Source: Zhongshania sp. (GTDB lineage: Bacteria > Pseudomonadota > Gammaproteobacteria > Pseudomonadales > Spongiibacteraceae). Taken from it: a stretch of 64,000 bases of DNA. The notes beneath the pieces are model-generated. The model did no database searches, was not told where the DNA came from, and worked only from the letters and a program-made list of their open reading frames with translations. This document shows positions 1 through 10,808 of this stretch, piece by piece. The position numbers and the translations under genes are program-made. How positions within the stretch are numbered: the first letter of the stretch is position 1; each line of letters begins with the position of its first letter. Location of the stretch: the NCBI GenBank assembly GCA_018066965.1, contig JAGPVP010000083.1, forward strand, positions 34,307 through 98,306, given 5' to 3'.

Positions 1-944
1 GAGTTATTGACGCGGTTGAAAGCCTTGGCTACGTCAGCGACTTACGGGTTTTTGCACTTAACAGTTACGAAAATCGTGTTTATCAATTTGGGTTAGAAGA
101 ACAAGCGCCAATAGTGGTTAAGTTCTATCGCCCGGAGCGCTGGAGCGACGAGCAAATACTAGAAGAACACCAATTTACACAGCAGCTTGCAGATACCGAT
201 ATTGCCGTTATTCCGCCTTGGCGAAATACCGCCGGCGACAGCCTGTTTCATTTTGAAGGCTACCGCTTTGCACTCTACCCACGCCGCGGCGGGCATGCAC
301 CGGCGCTGGACGACATGGACAACCTCTTCCAGTTAGGCCGCCTATTTGGCCGCCTACATTTGGTGGGCGCTAGCGCCGAATATAAATTTCGGCCCAAATT
401 AGATGTGGCAAGTTTTGGTGATGACAGCCGCCGCGACATCTTGGCCGATGTGATTCCCGCTAGCCTGCGGGAGTCCTATTCGACGATCAGCGAAGATCTT
501 CTCCATCGTGTACGGCAACGCTTTACCGAGATAAACCCGACCTATATTCGCAGTCACGGCGACGGCCATGTGGGTAATATTCTGTCGCGCAATGATGAAA
601 CGTGGCTGGTGGACTTTGACGACAGTCGCATGACCCCGGCCATTCAAGATTTATGGATGTTCCTCTCTGGCGAGCCGGACGCGCAGCAACGTGCCATTAT
701 GGAGTTAGTGGAAGGCTATCAAGAGTTTTACGACTTTAACCCCCGCGAACTAGGGCTAATTGAAGCCCTGCGCAGCCTAAGAATTATGCACCACGCCGCT
801 TGGCTAGCGCGTCGCTGGCAAGACCCCGCCTTTCCCAAAGCCTTCCCCTGGTTTAATACCGAACGCTACTGGGGCGAGCACATTTTGCAATTACGAGAGC
901 AACTCGCGTTAATGCAAGAACCGCCACTGCGCATGCCCTACTAG
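1..944 (+). CDS. srkA: Stress response kinase A (SrkA/YihE/RdoA), 5' end outside window
   Basis: Cytoplasmic Ser/Thr kinase of the aminoglycoside-phosphotransferase fold, linked in E. coli to Cpx-dependent stress survival. The frame is already open at base 3, and the residues upstream of the first GTG at 114 (including LNSYENRVYQF) match SrkA, so the real start lies before the window. Visible motifs are the ATP-binding VVKFYRPERW, the catalytic HGDGHVGN around position 565, and the metal-binding VDFDDS loop around 615. The end, with ALMQEPPLRM, closely follows the E. coli protein. The gene ends at a TAG. Family assignment is firm; physiological role is inferred from E. coli. Confidence 0.93.
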   Translation, partial: VIDAVESLGYVSDLRVFALNSYENRVYQFGLEEQAPIVVKFYRPERWSDEQILEEHQFTQQLADTDIAVIPPWRNTAGDSLFHFEGYRFALYPRRGGHAPALDDMDNLFQLGRLFGRLHLVGASAEYKFRPKLDVASFGDDSRRDILADVIPASLRESYSTISEDLLHRVRQRFTEINPTYIRSHGDGHVGNILSRNDETWLVDFDDSRMTPAIQDLWMFLSGEPDAQQRAIMELVEGYQEFYDFNPRELGLIEALRSLRIMHHAAWLARRWQDPAFPKAFPWFNTERYWGEHILQLREQLALMQEPPLRMPY

Positions 945-965
945 CGCAAAACTCGCGCGCCCGTC

Positions 966-1026
966 ACGTGTAAACACTCAAACAGCGACTATCTGTAGCT
1001 ATGATCTAGCGCCAGTGTTTACACGT
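966..1026. promoter_or_regulatory. Perfect 13-bp inverted repeat with 35-bp spacer
   Basis: ACGTGTAAACACT at 966-978 is repeated exactly in inverse orientation at 1014-1026, and a smaller GCTA/TAGC dyad (998-1001 and 1007-1010) sits in the spacer. It lies between srkA and the molybdenum hydroxylase genes. TGTAAACA-type arms resemble operators of TetR-like repressors, but no regulator gene is adjacent. There is no T-run, so it is unlikely to be a simple terminator. Confidence 0.45.
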
Positions 1027-1238
1027 ATAACATCAACTGCTATTTTGTGAGTTCACAGATAACAGCAAGCGTTAGACCATCAATTATCAACGACGCTAAC
1101 CATCACAATAAACATGCAGAACAAACCTGCATAAAATGTAAGCCACAATAAACCAGCCCACTGCCGCGACAATATTAAGCGCAGCGCTACGTGGTTAAAC
1201 ATAATAAAAACCGCTCTAACAAGAGCGCAGGAGCCAGA

Positions 1239-1697
1239 ATGTTTACCATCCGCGTGAACGGTATTGCACATACCGTCGATGCCAGCGAAGACAAACCTTT
1301 ACTATGGGTACTCAGAGAAAATCTTAAACTCACCGGCACTAAATACGGTTGCGGCCAAGCGCTGTGTGGCGCCTGCACCGTGCATATCGACGGCCAACCT
1401 ACCCGCTCCTGTGTAATGCCCATCAGCGCCGTTGGCGAAAAACAAGTTCGCACCATTGAAGACATCGGCAACGAACATATTGGCAGCCTAGTCCAGCAGA
1501 CCTGGCAAACCCTAAATATCCCCCAATGTGGCTACTGCCAGTCTGGGCAAATTATGGCCGCAACGGCGCTACTAAAAGATAACGCCTCACCCAACGACCA
1601 AGATATTGATAAAGCCATGTCTGGCAATATCTGTCGCTGCGGCACCTACCCACGCATACGCAAGGCCATTCATAAAATTGCCACCGAACAACTATAG
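1239..1697 (+). CDS. (2Fe-2S)-binding subunit of an IorA-type molybdenum hydroxylase
   Basis: Small electron-transfer subunit of a xanthine-oxidase-family enzyme, closest to isoquinoline 1-oxidoreductase alpha subunit; it passes electrons from the Mo centre. Residues 1-76 form a plant-type ferredoxin fold with C38, C43, C46 and C58. The C-terminal four-helix domain carries the second cluster through C97-x2-C100 and C132-x-C134. The ATG at 1239 is preferred over an upstream in-frame GTG at 1191, because a GGAG lies just upstream and the resulting 152 residues equal the family length. It is followed after 11 bases by the Mo subunit. The true substrate cannot be read from sequence; heterocycles or aldehydes are possible. 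Confidence 0.88.
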   Translation: MFTIRVNGIAHTVDASEDKPLLWVLRENLKLTGTKYGCGQALCGACTVHIDGQPTRSCVMPISAVGEKQVRTIEDIGNEHIGSLVQQTWQTLNIPQCGYCQSGQIMAATALLKDNASPNDQDIDKAMSGNICRCGTYPRIRKAIHKIATEQL

Positions 1698-1708
1698 GGG
1701 TTGCCGCA

Positions 1709-3931
1709 ATGACTGATTTCAAAAACCTATCGCGTCGCCATTTTATTCGCGTTAGCGTCATGGCCGGCGGCGGGCTACTAGTCTCGTGCGGTGGTGGTTC
1801 CAGCTCATCTGGCGGCAACACTAGCGGCAATCCACCTACCGAGAATGGCGGATCGCCAGTCACCCCTGCAGAAGCCTTTCAAGTCGGTCAGTTCATGCGC
1901 ATCAGCACTGACAACAAAATTACCGTTCTAGTCGGCGCCGCAGAACTTGGCCAAGGCGCACTGACCGCCATCCCCATGATTGTCGCCGAAGAGCTCGACG
2001 CCGACTGGAGCCAAGTCAACGCAGAACTATCTCCCGTTGCCGCTACCTTCAACAATCCTTACTTTCAAAGCCTGCTGCAATTTACCGTCGCCAGCTCTGC
2101 CGTTCGCGGTTACTTTGAAGGCCAGCGCAGTGTCGGCGCCGCAGTTCGGCAAATGCTAATCAACGCCGCCGCCAAACTATGGAACGTTCAAGCAAATACT
2201 TTGCGCACCGAAGCCAGCTACGTGATTGACGATATTGGCGGACGCCGCGCAAGTTATGGCGAACTCTCTAGCGCGGCAGCAGAAGAAGCCGTCCCCAATA
2301 ATCCACCACTGAAAGATCCCGCAAACTACCGCATCATTGGCACCTCGCCGCAGCGCTTAGACGCCGCTGACAAAACCGACGGTAGCTTTAAATACGGCAT
2401 GGATGTTGATATCCCCAATATGCTCACCGCCGTGATTGCCAGACCACCCAGATTCAATGGCCAAGCCCTTAATGTCGATGACAATGCCGCCCTCGCCGTT
2501 CCCGGTGTTCGCAGCGTTCACACCATTCTCGGCGGTGTCGCCGTTGTTGCTGATGACTTTTGGGCGGCGGATAAAGGCCGCAAAGCCCTCATTGTTCAAT
2601 GGAACGAGTTGCTTGCGGGCCGTACAGATTCAGACCTTCAGCGCAGCGCCTACAATCTAAGATTAAATCTACCCGGCCTGCCCATTAGGGTCGATGGCTT
2701 GCCACTTCTTGCCCAAACCTTAGCCAGCGAAACCCTCAGTGCAGACTACTATTTTCCCTTCATGGCCCACGCCGCGATGGAGCCGCTAAACGTTGTAGTC
2801 GACTATGACGGTAGCAGCGCCGAAATATGGACTGGCACTCAATCCGCCACTTTAGACAAAATCTTTGCAGGCCTCATACTTGGCCTATTGCCAAACCAAA
2901 TCACCTTTCATTCCATGCCCTCCGGTGGTGGTTTTGGTCGTAGGGGTAATCCCCTCGCCGATTTTGTACGCGATGCCTGTGCCGTGGCCAAGGTATTGAG
3001 GCAACCAGTGAAAGTGATCTGGACGCGAGAAGACGATATGAAAGGCGGTTTTTACCGGCCCGCTGCCGCCGTTAGAGTTTCGGCGTCTATCGATAACGCG
3101 AATAATATTAGCGCGTGGACCCACCGCTCAGTCACCCAAGATGTCACCGCATTACTGTATGCAGAAAACCTTTTGGACAGCCTCGCAGAATTCAAACTAC
3201 CACCACTCAAAGAACTCACCGACTTTGAAACCGGCATGCCCTATAAAATCGACAATGTCTTGATGGACGCCCACCTCACCGTCAACCTTGCCATGCCGGC
3301 GCTGTGGATGCGCTCAGTCAACAAGTTCTCAGACGTTTTCGCCCAAGAAACATTTATCGACGAACTCGCCATGAAAGTCGGCAAAAATCCCTATAATTTC
3401 CGCCGCGATCTGCTCTCAGAAAAACCACGTCACCGCGCGGTATTAGATGCTGTTGCCGACGCCGCCGGTTGGGGCTTTAGTAATAGCGGAATAAGCCAGG
3501 GCATCGCCGTTATGGGCCACTGGAATAGTTTTGTCGCCCAAGTCGTTGAAGTCTCTGTTTCGGCGAACCGAGAACTCACGGTTCACCGTGTCGTCAGCGC
3601 CGTCGATTGCGGCACCGCAGTTAATCCAGACTTGGTAATAGCACAGGTCGAATCGGCCATTATTTTCGCGCTTTCAAGCATTCTATTTGGTGAGATTTTG
3701 CTAGAAGACGGCGTCGTTCAACAAAGCAATTTTGACGATTACCCCGTGTTGCGCATGCATCAAACACCCGTGATTGAAACCGTCATAGTGAACAGCGAAA
3801 ACCCGGTCGGCGGGGTCGGTGAACTGGGCGTGCCCTGCGTAGGTCCAGCACTGGCCAATGCCATTTTCGGTGCCATCGGTGAGCGTATTCGCGAACTGCC
3901 ACTCACCCGTAGCAATTTTAAAATCGCCTAA
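1709..3931 (+). CDS. Molybdopterin-binding IorB-type hydroxylase subunit with Tat/lipobox leader
   Basis: Large catalytic subunit (740 residues) of an isoquinoline 1-oxidoreductase/aldehyde oxidase-like molybdenum hydroxylase. The N-terminus has a twin-arginine signal (S8-R9-R10-H-F-I) followed by LLVSC, whose C27 fits a lipobox, then a Gly/Ser linker; this suggests a folded, cofactor-loaded lipoprotein exported by Tat. The family motifs GGGFGRRG (around 2928-2946) and VGGVGELG near the C-terminus are present; the Glu of the latter is the expected catalytic base. It sits between the 2Fe-2S subunit and a di-haem cytochrome, so electrons probably go to the respiratory chain rather than to FAD. 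No molybdenum cofactor chaperone (XdhC-like) is next to it. The substrate is unknown. Confidence 0.86.
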   Translation: MTDFKNLSRRHFIRVSVMAGGGLLVSCGGGSSSSGGNTSGNPPTENGGSPVTPAEAFQVGQFMRISTDNKITVLVGAAELGQGALTAIPMIVAEELDADWSQVNAELSPVAATFNNPYFQSLLQFTVASSAVRGYFEGQRSVGAAVRQMLINAAAKLWNVQANTLRTEASYVIDDIGGRRASYGELSSAAAEEAVPNNPPLKDPANYRIIGTSPQRLDAADKTDGSFKYGMDVDIPNMLTAVIARPPRFNGQALNVDDNAALAVPGVRSVHTILGGVAVVADDFWAADKGRKALIVQWNELLAGRTDSDLQRSAYNLRLNLPGLPIRVDGLPLLAQTLASETLSADYYFPFMAHAAMEPLNVVVDYDGSSAEIWTGTQSATLDKIFAGLILGLLPNQITFHSMPSGGGFGRRGNPLADFVRDACAVAKVLRQPVKVIWTREDDMKGGFYRPAAAVRVSASIDNANNISAWTHRSVTQDVTALLYAENLLDSLAEFKLPPLKELTDFETGMPYKIDNVLMDAHLTVNLAMPALWMRSVNKFSDVFAQETFIDELAMKVGKNPYNFRRDLLSEKPRHRAVLDAVADAAGWGFSNSGISQGIAVMGHWNSFVAQVVEVSVSANRELTVHRVVSAVDCGTAVNPDLVIAQVESAIIFALSSILFGEILLEDGVVQQSNFDDYPVLRMHQTPVIETVIVNSENPVGGVGELGVPCVGPALANAIFGAIGERIRELPLTRSNFKIA

Positions 3932-3945
3932 TCAGGGAGCTGACT

Positions 3946-4497
3946 ATGACACCAACAATCGCACCTACCGCTCGCCTGATATTCGCCCTCGCACTACTAG
4001 CCACTGTGAGCCTGACAACAAACAGTGCACTCGCGCAATCCGCCTTATTTCAGCCGCTGTATGAGGTGTTAACACACCCGCGCTGCATGAACTGTCATAC
4101 CGTTACCGACTTTCCCCGCCAAGGTGACGACCGGCGCCGCCACGCACAATTAGTGGTTAGAGGCACTGAAAATCAAGGCGCTCCGACCCTGCAGTGCGCT
4201 GCTTGCCATCAAGACCAAAATGTCGCGGACGACGCCGTGCCTGGCGCACCGCACTGGGGGCTAGCGCCACTGAGTATGGGTTGGGAGGGCTTAAACGCCA
4301 ACCAACTTTGTCAGGCATTAAAGGACACCAGCAAAAATGGCAATCGCAGTCTTGCAGACCTATTCAAACATATGAGTGAGGACGAACTAGTACTGTGGGG
4401 ATGGACGCCAGGTGGTAATCGCACCACGCCGCCACTCAGCCAGCCTGACTTTGTAGAAGCCTTAAAAGCGTGGGTCGATGCCGGTGGGCCCTGCTAA
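3946..4497 (+). CDS. Exported di-haem cytochrome c partner of the molybdenum hydroxylase
   Basis: 183-residue periplasmic protein with an N-terminal signal peptide ending near ALAQ (residue 31). Two c-type haem motifs are visible: C47-M-N-C50-H51 and C84-A-A-C87-H88. It begins 14 bases after the Mo subunit stop with an AGGGAG ribosome site, so the three genes form one operon. Such cytochromes act as electron acceptors for exported IorAB-like dehydrogenases, as in acetic-acid bacterial aldehyde dehydrogenases. The direct link here is inferred from position. Confidence 0.82.
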   Translation: MTPTIAPTARLIFALALLATVSLTTNSALAQSALFQPLYEVLTHPRCMNCHTVTDFPRQGDDRRRHAQLVVRGTENQGAPTLQCAACHQDQNVADDAVPGAPHWGLAPLSMGWEGLNANQLCQALKDTSKNGNRSLADLFKHMSEDELVLWGWTPGGNRTTPPLSQPDFVEALKAWVDAGGPC

Positions 4498-4521
4498 TTT
4501 TCGCGCAACGCCAACTGACTG

Positions 4522-4577
4522 ACCGACACTACAAACACCGAAGCGGAAGTATTCAGTGCTAGTAAGTCGGTATTTTT
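4522..4577 (+). terminator. Possible terminator after the hydroxylase operon
   Basis: ACCGAC at 4522-4527 pairs with GTCGGT at 4566-4571 and is followed by ATTTTT. The loop is long (38 bases), so this is a weak candidate. It lies between the plus-strand cytochrome gene and the convergent DUF1631 gene. Confidence 0.35.
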
Positions 4578-4609
4578 GAGGGTGGTTTGTAAGAAAATTT
4601 AAAATCTAA

Positions 4610-6982
4610 TTATAAGGGTTTGTCTTTCATGTCACGTAAATTACTAATCACCGACTCTAAAGCGCGGTCAAACAAACGATCATCATCAATCAGCATAACG
4701 GACTGCTCAATAAGTGCCGCTTCTAGCTCATCGCGATTAAGCTCGGCAACTTTAATACCCGAGCGATTTACAAAAATATACTTACCAATGCCATTAATCA
4801 CCGCTGCTAAACGGCAGCGCAGCATACGGCCGTCGTCCTGACGAAAATCTACCCAATTACCCACTCGCAAGGTTTGTATACGACTGACTAAGGGCTCTGC
4901 CTGTGAATCCGCTGGCGTGACATTTTCAGCAGCCGACGTTAAAGGCACAGAGTGAACCGGCGCCGCTGTCCACTCGGTATCATCACCAAGGCTTTCAGCC
5001 AAGGACGCGTCTAAACTCGCTAGATCGCTCGCCTCTGTACTTGCGTGAATGTTTGCGTCAATACCAACAGGCTCTTCATTTGACGCTGTTGAATCAGCAG
5101 CATCTTTCTGTTGAATGTCTAAAACTGGCTTTTGCAATGCGGGTGGCGCAGCCACACGGGGCTCTTTGCGGCTAAGTTTGGCAAGATGCAAACGCTCTAA
5201 TTGCTCAAACCAACGATCAGTTTCAAAGGAATTTAGCGAGACTCGCGTAAACCCTAAACGTAGGGTTTCGACCAGCACCGGCAGTGCCGAAATCAGCTCA
5301 TTGCGATGACCTACATCATCAGATGGCAGCACACTCCAGAGTAAGCGTTCGATCAGCCCCGCATCATCGCTAAAATGTTCACTGTCCTTGCCATGCTGGA
5401 TAAAACTTAAAAACAGCACTTTGCTCCAGCCCAACTGCAAAATTTTAGTCACCACCGGCGGGCAATCAACGCCCCCCAATTTACTTTCTAAAATAGCAGC
5501 AATATACATCCGTGCATTTTCGGCGGCGGCTTTGCCGTCTTCGGTGTCAACCGTTCTACGCGCAACCAATTCGGCGCGACGCTTGGCCTTTTCGTGAAAG
5601 GCCGAAAAATCGTCGTAGGCGTCCACAAAGACTTGGGTATCAACACCGAAATCTCGCAAAATACGCATAACCACGTCTTCGAACTTTTTGTATAGCGGAT
5701 CTCGGTCAACACTACCCACTGGCGACCAACCAATGCCAGCACTGACTAAAGAGCTTAATAATTTACGTGCGGGATGCTCGTCATAGCTAAAAAAGCCCTT
5801 GTCCAGCATCGCCATTTTCAAAACGGGGATCTGTAGTCGTGCAATAAGGCCTTTTAATGGTTCGGCTAAACCATCACCATCCAGAATAAACTGGAACAAG
5901 GCGCCAACAAAATTAATGGTATCTTGATCGCGCTGATACGAGAGTGCTGACACATCCGTGTTGGCAACCCAATTTACCTGCTGTAAGCGCGCCACTAACT
6001 TATGCGCCATGGCAGTAAAATCAGTGTGAACTTCGCCGTCCAACGGCACTTTTATATTAAATTGCGTAAATTGTTCGTGCTGCATTTCCTGCAGCGCAAC
6101 CATGAATGATGGCTTAGACAGAGCTGACTTAACACCACCTACTTCGCTTTTCTCGTTACCCAGCAAGCTGTCTAAGGCATCGAATAGCCGTGTCACCAGC
6201 TCTGCGGACTGCGAGTGATTTGGCGCCGCTTCCTGTTCCTGCCTTGCGGAGTGCTGAATAGGACTCTGAGTATTAGCTCGGCGATTTGCAGGTTTGTTTT
6301 CAAGCTTTTCAAGCGGCAAACCCTGTGACTCTAATACCGGTACAAGTAATTCATAAAGCTCGCCAAAGGCCGCAATGACATGGGTATCGAATAACTTAAA
6401 AATCACCAGCTTGGCTTTAATATCGATATCTAATAGCTGGCAGGCAATACCTAAAGCAGCCGCGATTTTGGCTGGCCCCATGGGTAATTCTTTAGCCGCC
6501 ACCACTGGACCACTAACCACATGCTGCCAGGCGGTGCATAAAATCCACACCTCATGCAGAAAACGCCGCTCCGCTTTATTAGCCATGCCCTCAAGCGCAA
6601 CCAACTCCTCTAGCGCTTCAGACTCCAACAATTTGAGTTTTGCCTGACCGCGCTCAAGCGATGACGCCGCGCGAACATCAGCGGCCATAATGGCAAAAGT
6701 ATTGATAAAGACTTCAGAGAAACGTTTTTCAATACTCTCGCGCTTAACCCTAATTTCCCGCATTGCATCAAAGTACACATGCTGTTCACGGGCGTTACTT
6801 GCCTCATCGGCCAATTCAAATAATGTGTCATCAACCTCGTCGAGAAATACCGACATGCGTCCCTGTAAAAATCCACTGGCCTTATCACGCAAGGCCACCA
6901 GCGCGTCAGGCAGCGGCGTAGCAGACACCCCCGACTCTCGTCGCGAGTTTAATTCCACTACTTTTGAGGGTTGATCAATCAT
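4610..6982 (-). CDS. DUF1631 family protein
   Basis: 790-residue cytoplasmic protein with no signal peptide or membrane segment. The long helical body and the C-terminal stretch around RIQTLRVGNWVDFRQ followed by a beta-rich, PilZ-like module (residues about 695-750) match the DUF1631 family. The central region 235-260 and the part at about 625-690 are low-complexity and probably linkers. Members are widespread in gammaproteobacteria and have no settled function; a role in c-di-GMP or motility signalling is only a guess from the PilZ-like fold. It is divergent from nadC across a 250-base gap. Confidence 0.75.
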   Translation of the reverse strand: MIDQPSKVVELNSRRESGVSATPLPDALVALRDKASGFLQGRMSVFLDEVDDTLFELADEASNAREQHVYFDAMREIRVKRESIEKRFSEVFINTFAIMAADVRAASSLERGQAKLKLLESEALEELVALEGMANKAERRFLHEVWILCTAWQHVVSGPVVAAKELPMGPAKIAAALGIACQLLDIDIKAKLVIFKLFDTHVIAAFGELYELLVPVLESQGLPLEKLENKPANRRANTQSPIQHSARQEQEAAPNHSQSAELVTRLFDALDSLLGNEKSEVGGVKSALSKPSFMVALQEMQHEQFTQFNIKVPLDGEVHTDFTAMAHKLVARLQQVNWVANTDVSALSYQRDQDTINFVGALFQFILDGDGLAEPLKGLIARLQIPVLKMAMLDKGFFSYDEHPARKLLSSLVSAGIGWSPVGSVDRDPLYKKFEDVVMRILRDFGVDTQVFVDAYDDFSAFHEKAKRRAELVARRTVDTEDGKAAAENARMYIAAILESKLGGVDCPPVVTKILQLGWSKVLFLSFIQHGKDSEHFSDDAGLIERLLWSVLPSDDVGHRNELISALPVLVETLRLGFTRVSLNSFETDRWFEQLERLHLAKLSRKEPRVAAPPALQKPVLDIQQKDAADSTASNEEPVGIDANIHASTEASDLASLDASLAESLGDDTEWTAAPVHSVPLTSAAENVTPADSQAEPLVSRIQTLRVGNWVDFRQDDGRMLRCRLAAVINGIGKYIFVNRSGIKVAELNRDELEAALIEQSVMLIDDDRLFDRALESVISNLRDMKDKPL

Positions 6983-7190
6983 ACATTCTCATTATTTTTT
7001 ATTGCCCCAGAGTAACTATAGCATTGCCATACTAAGTAAAACTGCACATAACTTATCGTAACTTGCGACAAACGCCAAGCATGATATAGATATACGTTAA
7101 AAAGTCTTCTCTCGGCCATTGCTAAAACTACTTATAGAGCCCGCAAAACCACACAAAAGGCGCACATTCCAAAATGTGCTGATAGAATAG

Positions 7191-8072
<882 letters not shown>

Positions 8073-8122
8073 ACCACAGAGTAATAGAGATACTTTTAGC
8101 AAGCTAAACCTAGGAGAAGTTT

Positions 8123-8932
8123 GTGCAAAATAATGTGCTTGGCAATAAAGCCACCAGACTATTTATTATGCTCGGTGGTTTTTTTGTTGCCAATGCCGTA
8201 CTCGCAGAGTTGATTGGCGTCAAGATTTTCTCCCTAGAGCACAGCCTTGGTATTGCGCCACTAGACTTAAATGTATTTGGTATAGACGGCCTCTCTTTTA
8301 ATTTAACGACGGGGGTTTTGCTGTGGCCCTTTGTGTTTGTACTCACAGATTTAATTAACGAGTACTACGGTAAACGCGGCGTTCGCCTACTCTCATATTT
8401 AACGGCTGGACTTATCGTTTACGCCTTTGCCATGGTCTTTGTCGGCATACACCTCACCCCCGCCGATTTCTGGTCGCAATCTCACATAAACCCAAACCTT
8501 CCCCTAGAAGAACAAGCATTACTTCGCAGCCAGGTTGGGAATTATGACGCGGCATTTAGATTGGTTTTTGGTCAAGGTCTGTGGATTATCATTGGCTCTT
8601 TAGTTGCTTTTTTGGTCGGCCAGATTATTGATATCACAATTTTTCAGCGTATAAAGCAAATCACCGGCGAGCGCATGATCTGGCTCAGAGCGACTGGCTC
8701 GACGCTTGTTAGCCAATTCATCGACAGTTTTGTGGTGTTATTTATCGCTTTTTACATCGGCGCCGACTGGAGCTTACAACTCGTACTCGCCATCGGCGTG
8801 GTAAATTATATCTACAAGTTTCTGATGGCGATTGTGATGACGCCACTGCTATACGCAGTGCACTACATCATTGAGCGATATTTAGGAAATGAAACCGCGA
8901 CCGCGATGAAACAAGACGCTTTGCTTGATTAA
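8123..8932 (+). CDS. yhhQ: Queuosine precursor transporter YhhQ (VUT family)
   Basis: Inner-membrane protein, 269 residues with about six hydrophobic segments, of the vitamin-uptake-like transporter family that imports queuosine precursors for tRNA modification. Characteristic parts are the first helix FIMLGGFFVANAVLAELIG, the DLINEYYGKRG loop and the C-terminal ATGSTLVSQFIDS helix. The start is GTG at 8123, supported by AGGAGA six bases upstream; later ATGs would remove the first helix. It ends three bases from the convergent SDR gene. It is somewhat longer than the E. coli protein because of a periplasmic insertion around residues 110-140. Confidence 0.88.
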   Translation: MQNNVLGNKATRLFIMLGGFFVANAVLAELIGVKIFSLEHSLGIAPLDLNVFGIDGLSFNLTTGVLLWPFVFVLTDLINEYYGKRGVRLLSYLTAGLIVYAFAMVFVGIHLTPADFWSQSHINPNLPLEEQALLRSQVGNYDAAFRLVFGQGLWIIIGSLVAFLVGQIIDITIFQRIKQITGERMIWLRATGSTLVSQFIDSFVVLFIAFYIGADWSLQLVLAIGVVNYIYKFLMAIVMTPLLYAVHYIIERYLGNETATAMKQDALLD

Positions 8933-8935
8933 TGC

Positions 8936-9661
8936 TTAACTACTGATATGCCCCGACTGAGGGCGCAACACCATATCTTCTACCACTACGTTGCGATCCA
9001 TGCAGTAAATCTCTAAAAACGCACGGGCAACATCTTCTGCCGGCATCAGCTGCTCTTTAGAAACCCCTGAAGCATGCCACGATGGTGAATAGGTAGGGCC
9101 AGGCGATATACACGATACTCGAATACCTTTGCCTCGCACCTCTTCTCGCAACGCCTTGGTAAAACCACTTACCGCATGTTTCGCCGCGCAGTACGCCGAG
9201 ACACCCGCATAACCTTCAAGCCCCGCGGTTGATGACATATTAAAAATATCGCCGGATTGGCGTTTTAACATACTGGGCAACACCATCTGGCTTAAAAGAA
9301 ACGTGCTACGTAAATTGACCGCTATGACGCGATCAAAATCAGCAACCGCCATCTCTTGAACCGGCGCCCCGTGCCAACTCCCAGCATTATTAATTAATAC
9401 GCTAACATCGCCCATATCGCGAAATAAGGCCGTTGAAAAGGTCTGTACTTGCTGCTCATCGCTAACATCAACCGAATAGCAGCGAACTTCCTGAGCGCGG
9501 CTACAACTGACTGCCACCTCCTCGAGCGCCGATTTATTTCGCGCTACTAAGGCCAATCGAACCGGGAAATCGGCGTCGGCAAAACACTGCGCTATCGCCG
9601 CGCCAATACCTTGTGATGCACCGCTTATTACAATGAGAGGTACTTGGGGTTGCTCAGACAT
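8936..9661 (-). CDS. Short-chain dehydrogenase/reductase (SDR) family oxidoreductase
   Basis: 241-residue Rossmann-fold NAD(P)-dependent oxidoreductase. Visible are the nucleotide motif GASQGIG (residues 14-20), the NNAG motif, the catalytic Ser in MSSTAG and the Y-x3-K motif in YCAAKHAVSGF. This is the classical SDR arrangement with an intact Ser-Tyr-Lys set. The substrate cannot be assigned. It lies downstream of lipA on the same strand but is separated from it by a hairpin. Confidence 0.85.
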   Translation of the reverse strand: MSEQPQVPLIVISGASQGIGAAIAQCFADADFPVRLALVARNKSALEEVAVSCSRAQEVRCYSVDVSDEQQVQTFSTALFRDMGDVSVLINNAGSWHGAPVQEMAVADFDRVIAVNLRSTFLLSQMVLPSMLKRQSGDIFNMSSTAGLEGYAGVSAYCAAKHAVSGFTKALREEVRGKGIRVSCISPGPTYSPSWHASGVSKEQLMPAEDVARAFLEIYCMDRNVVVEDMVLRPQSGHISS

Positions 9662-9757
9662 ATAAGCTCACAAAGTAATACATCACGCGCTCACATAAAT
9701 ACCAAAGAATAAACATGAAACTAGCAATAAACCGCCGTGAATTATTTTTAGAACGAA

Positions 9758-9797
9758 ATTGTGGCGCCGCACGCAACAGCTTGGCACGCGCCACAAT
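9758..9797 (-). terminator. Hairpin after lipA
   Basis: ATTGTGGCG at 9758-9766 is exactly complementary to CGCCACAAT at 9789-9797. On the minus strand it lies just downstream of the lipA stop and is followed by only a weak T-rich stretch. It probably ends or trims the long lip/pbp transcript before the SDR gene. Confidence 0.5.
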
Positions 9798-9806
9798 GAA
9801 ACAGAA

Positions 9807-10808
9807 CTACAATGACTTTAACAAGCTCAAATCCACTTGTTTGTCTGCGTGGTAAGACGAGCGAACCAGAGGACCACTAGCCACACTTTTAAAACCAAGC
9901 TCTTTGGCTATGCGACCAAACTCGTCGAACTCTTCCGGGGTTACAAAGCGCTCAACCGCCAAGTGATCACGGCTGGGCTGTAAATATTGGCCCATAGTAA
10001 TCATGTCGATATTATGGGCGCGCATATCTTTCATGACCTGAATAAGCTCTTCTGCCGTTTCACCCAAACCCAGCATCAAGCCAGACTTGGTTAACACATC
10101 TGGGCGGCGCTCTTTGTATTTTTTAAGTAAGTCTAGCGACCATTGATAGTCCGAACCCGGGCGAATTTTTTTATACAGACTCGGCACCGATTCAAGATTG
10201 TGGTTAAACACATCTGGCGCTTCTTGTTCTAAAATATCTAATGCGATGTCCATGCGCCCGCGAAAATCTGGCACTAAGACTTCAATACGAATCTCTGGGC
10301 TGCGAGCGCGGGTTTCGCGAATACAGTCAGCAAAATGCTGGGCGCCGCCATCACGTAAATCATCGCGATCCACCGACGTGACCACCACATACTTCAAATT
10401 CATTTCGGCAATGGCTTCGGCCAACTCACGCGGCTCGTTTTCGTCAAGCGCGTTGGGGCGGCCATGAGCAACATCGCAAAATGGGCAACGACGAGTACAG
10501 ATCTCGCCCATAATCATAAACGTAGCCGTACCGCCGCTAAAACATTCGCCTAAATTTGGGCAGGCCGCTTCTTCGCACACCGAGGCCAATTTATGCTTAC
10601 GCAACACCGCTTTAATACGGCTGACCTCTGGGCCGGTCGACATTTTGACCCGAATCCACGACGGCTTTGTCGGCAACTCAACGGTGGGAATCACTTTAAT
10701 CGGAATACGTGCGACTTTCTCCGCACCGCGCAGCTTCTCGCCTTGAACAACTTTTTTCGCCGCCGCTTTCGGCACAACGCCTACTACGCTTCCACTTTCT
10801 GATGTCAT
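9807..10808 (-). CDS. lipA: Lipoyl synthase
   Basis: Radical-SAM enzyme that inserts two sulfur atoms into protein-bound octanoyl groups to make lipoate. 333 residues. The auxiliary cluster cysteines are in [12 protein letters not shown], the radical-SAM cluster is CTRRCPFC, and the conserved Arg-Ser-Ser-Tyr near the C-terminus (RSSYHA) provides the serine ligand of the auxiliary cluster. The ATG overlaps the lipB stop by four bases (ATGA), which indicates coupled translation with LipB, the octanoyl donor enzyme. Confidence 0.98.
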   Translation of the reverse strand: MTSESGSVVGVVPKAAAKKVVQGEKLRGAEKVARIPIKVIPTVELPTKPSWIRVKMSTGPEVSRIKAVLRKHKLASVCEEAACPNLGECFSGGTATFMIMGEICTRRCPFCDVAHGRPNALDENEPRELAEAIAEMNLKYVVVTSVDRDDLRDGGAQHFADCIRETRARSPEIRIEVLVPDFRGRMDIALDILEQEAPDVFNHNLESVPSLYKKIRPGSDYQWSLDLLKKYKERRPDVLTKSGLMLGLGETAEELIQVMKDMRAHNIDMITMGQYLQPSRDHLAVERFVTPEEFDEFGRIAKELGFKSVASGPLVRSSYHADKQVDLSLLKSL

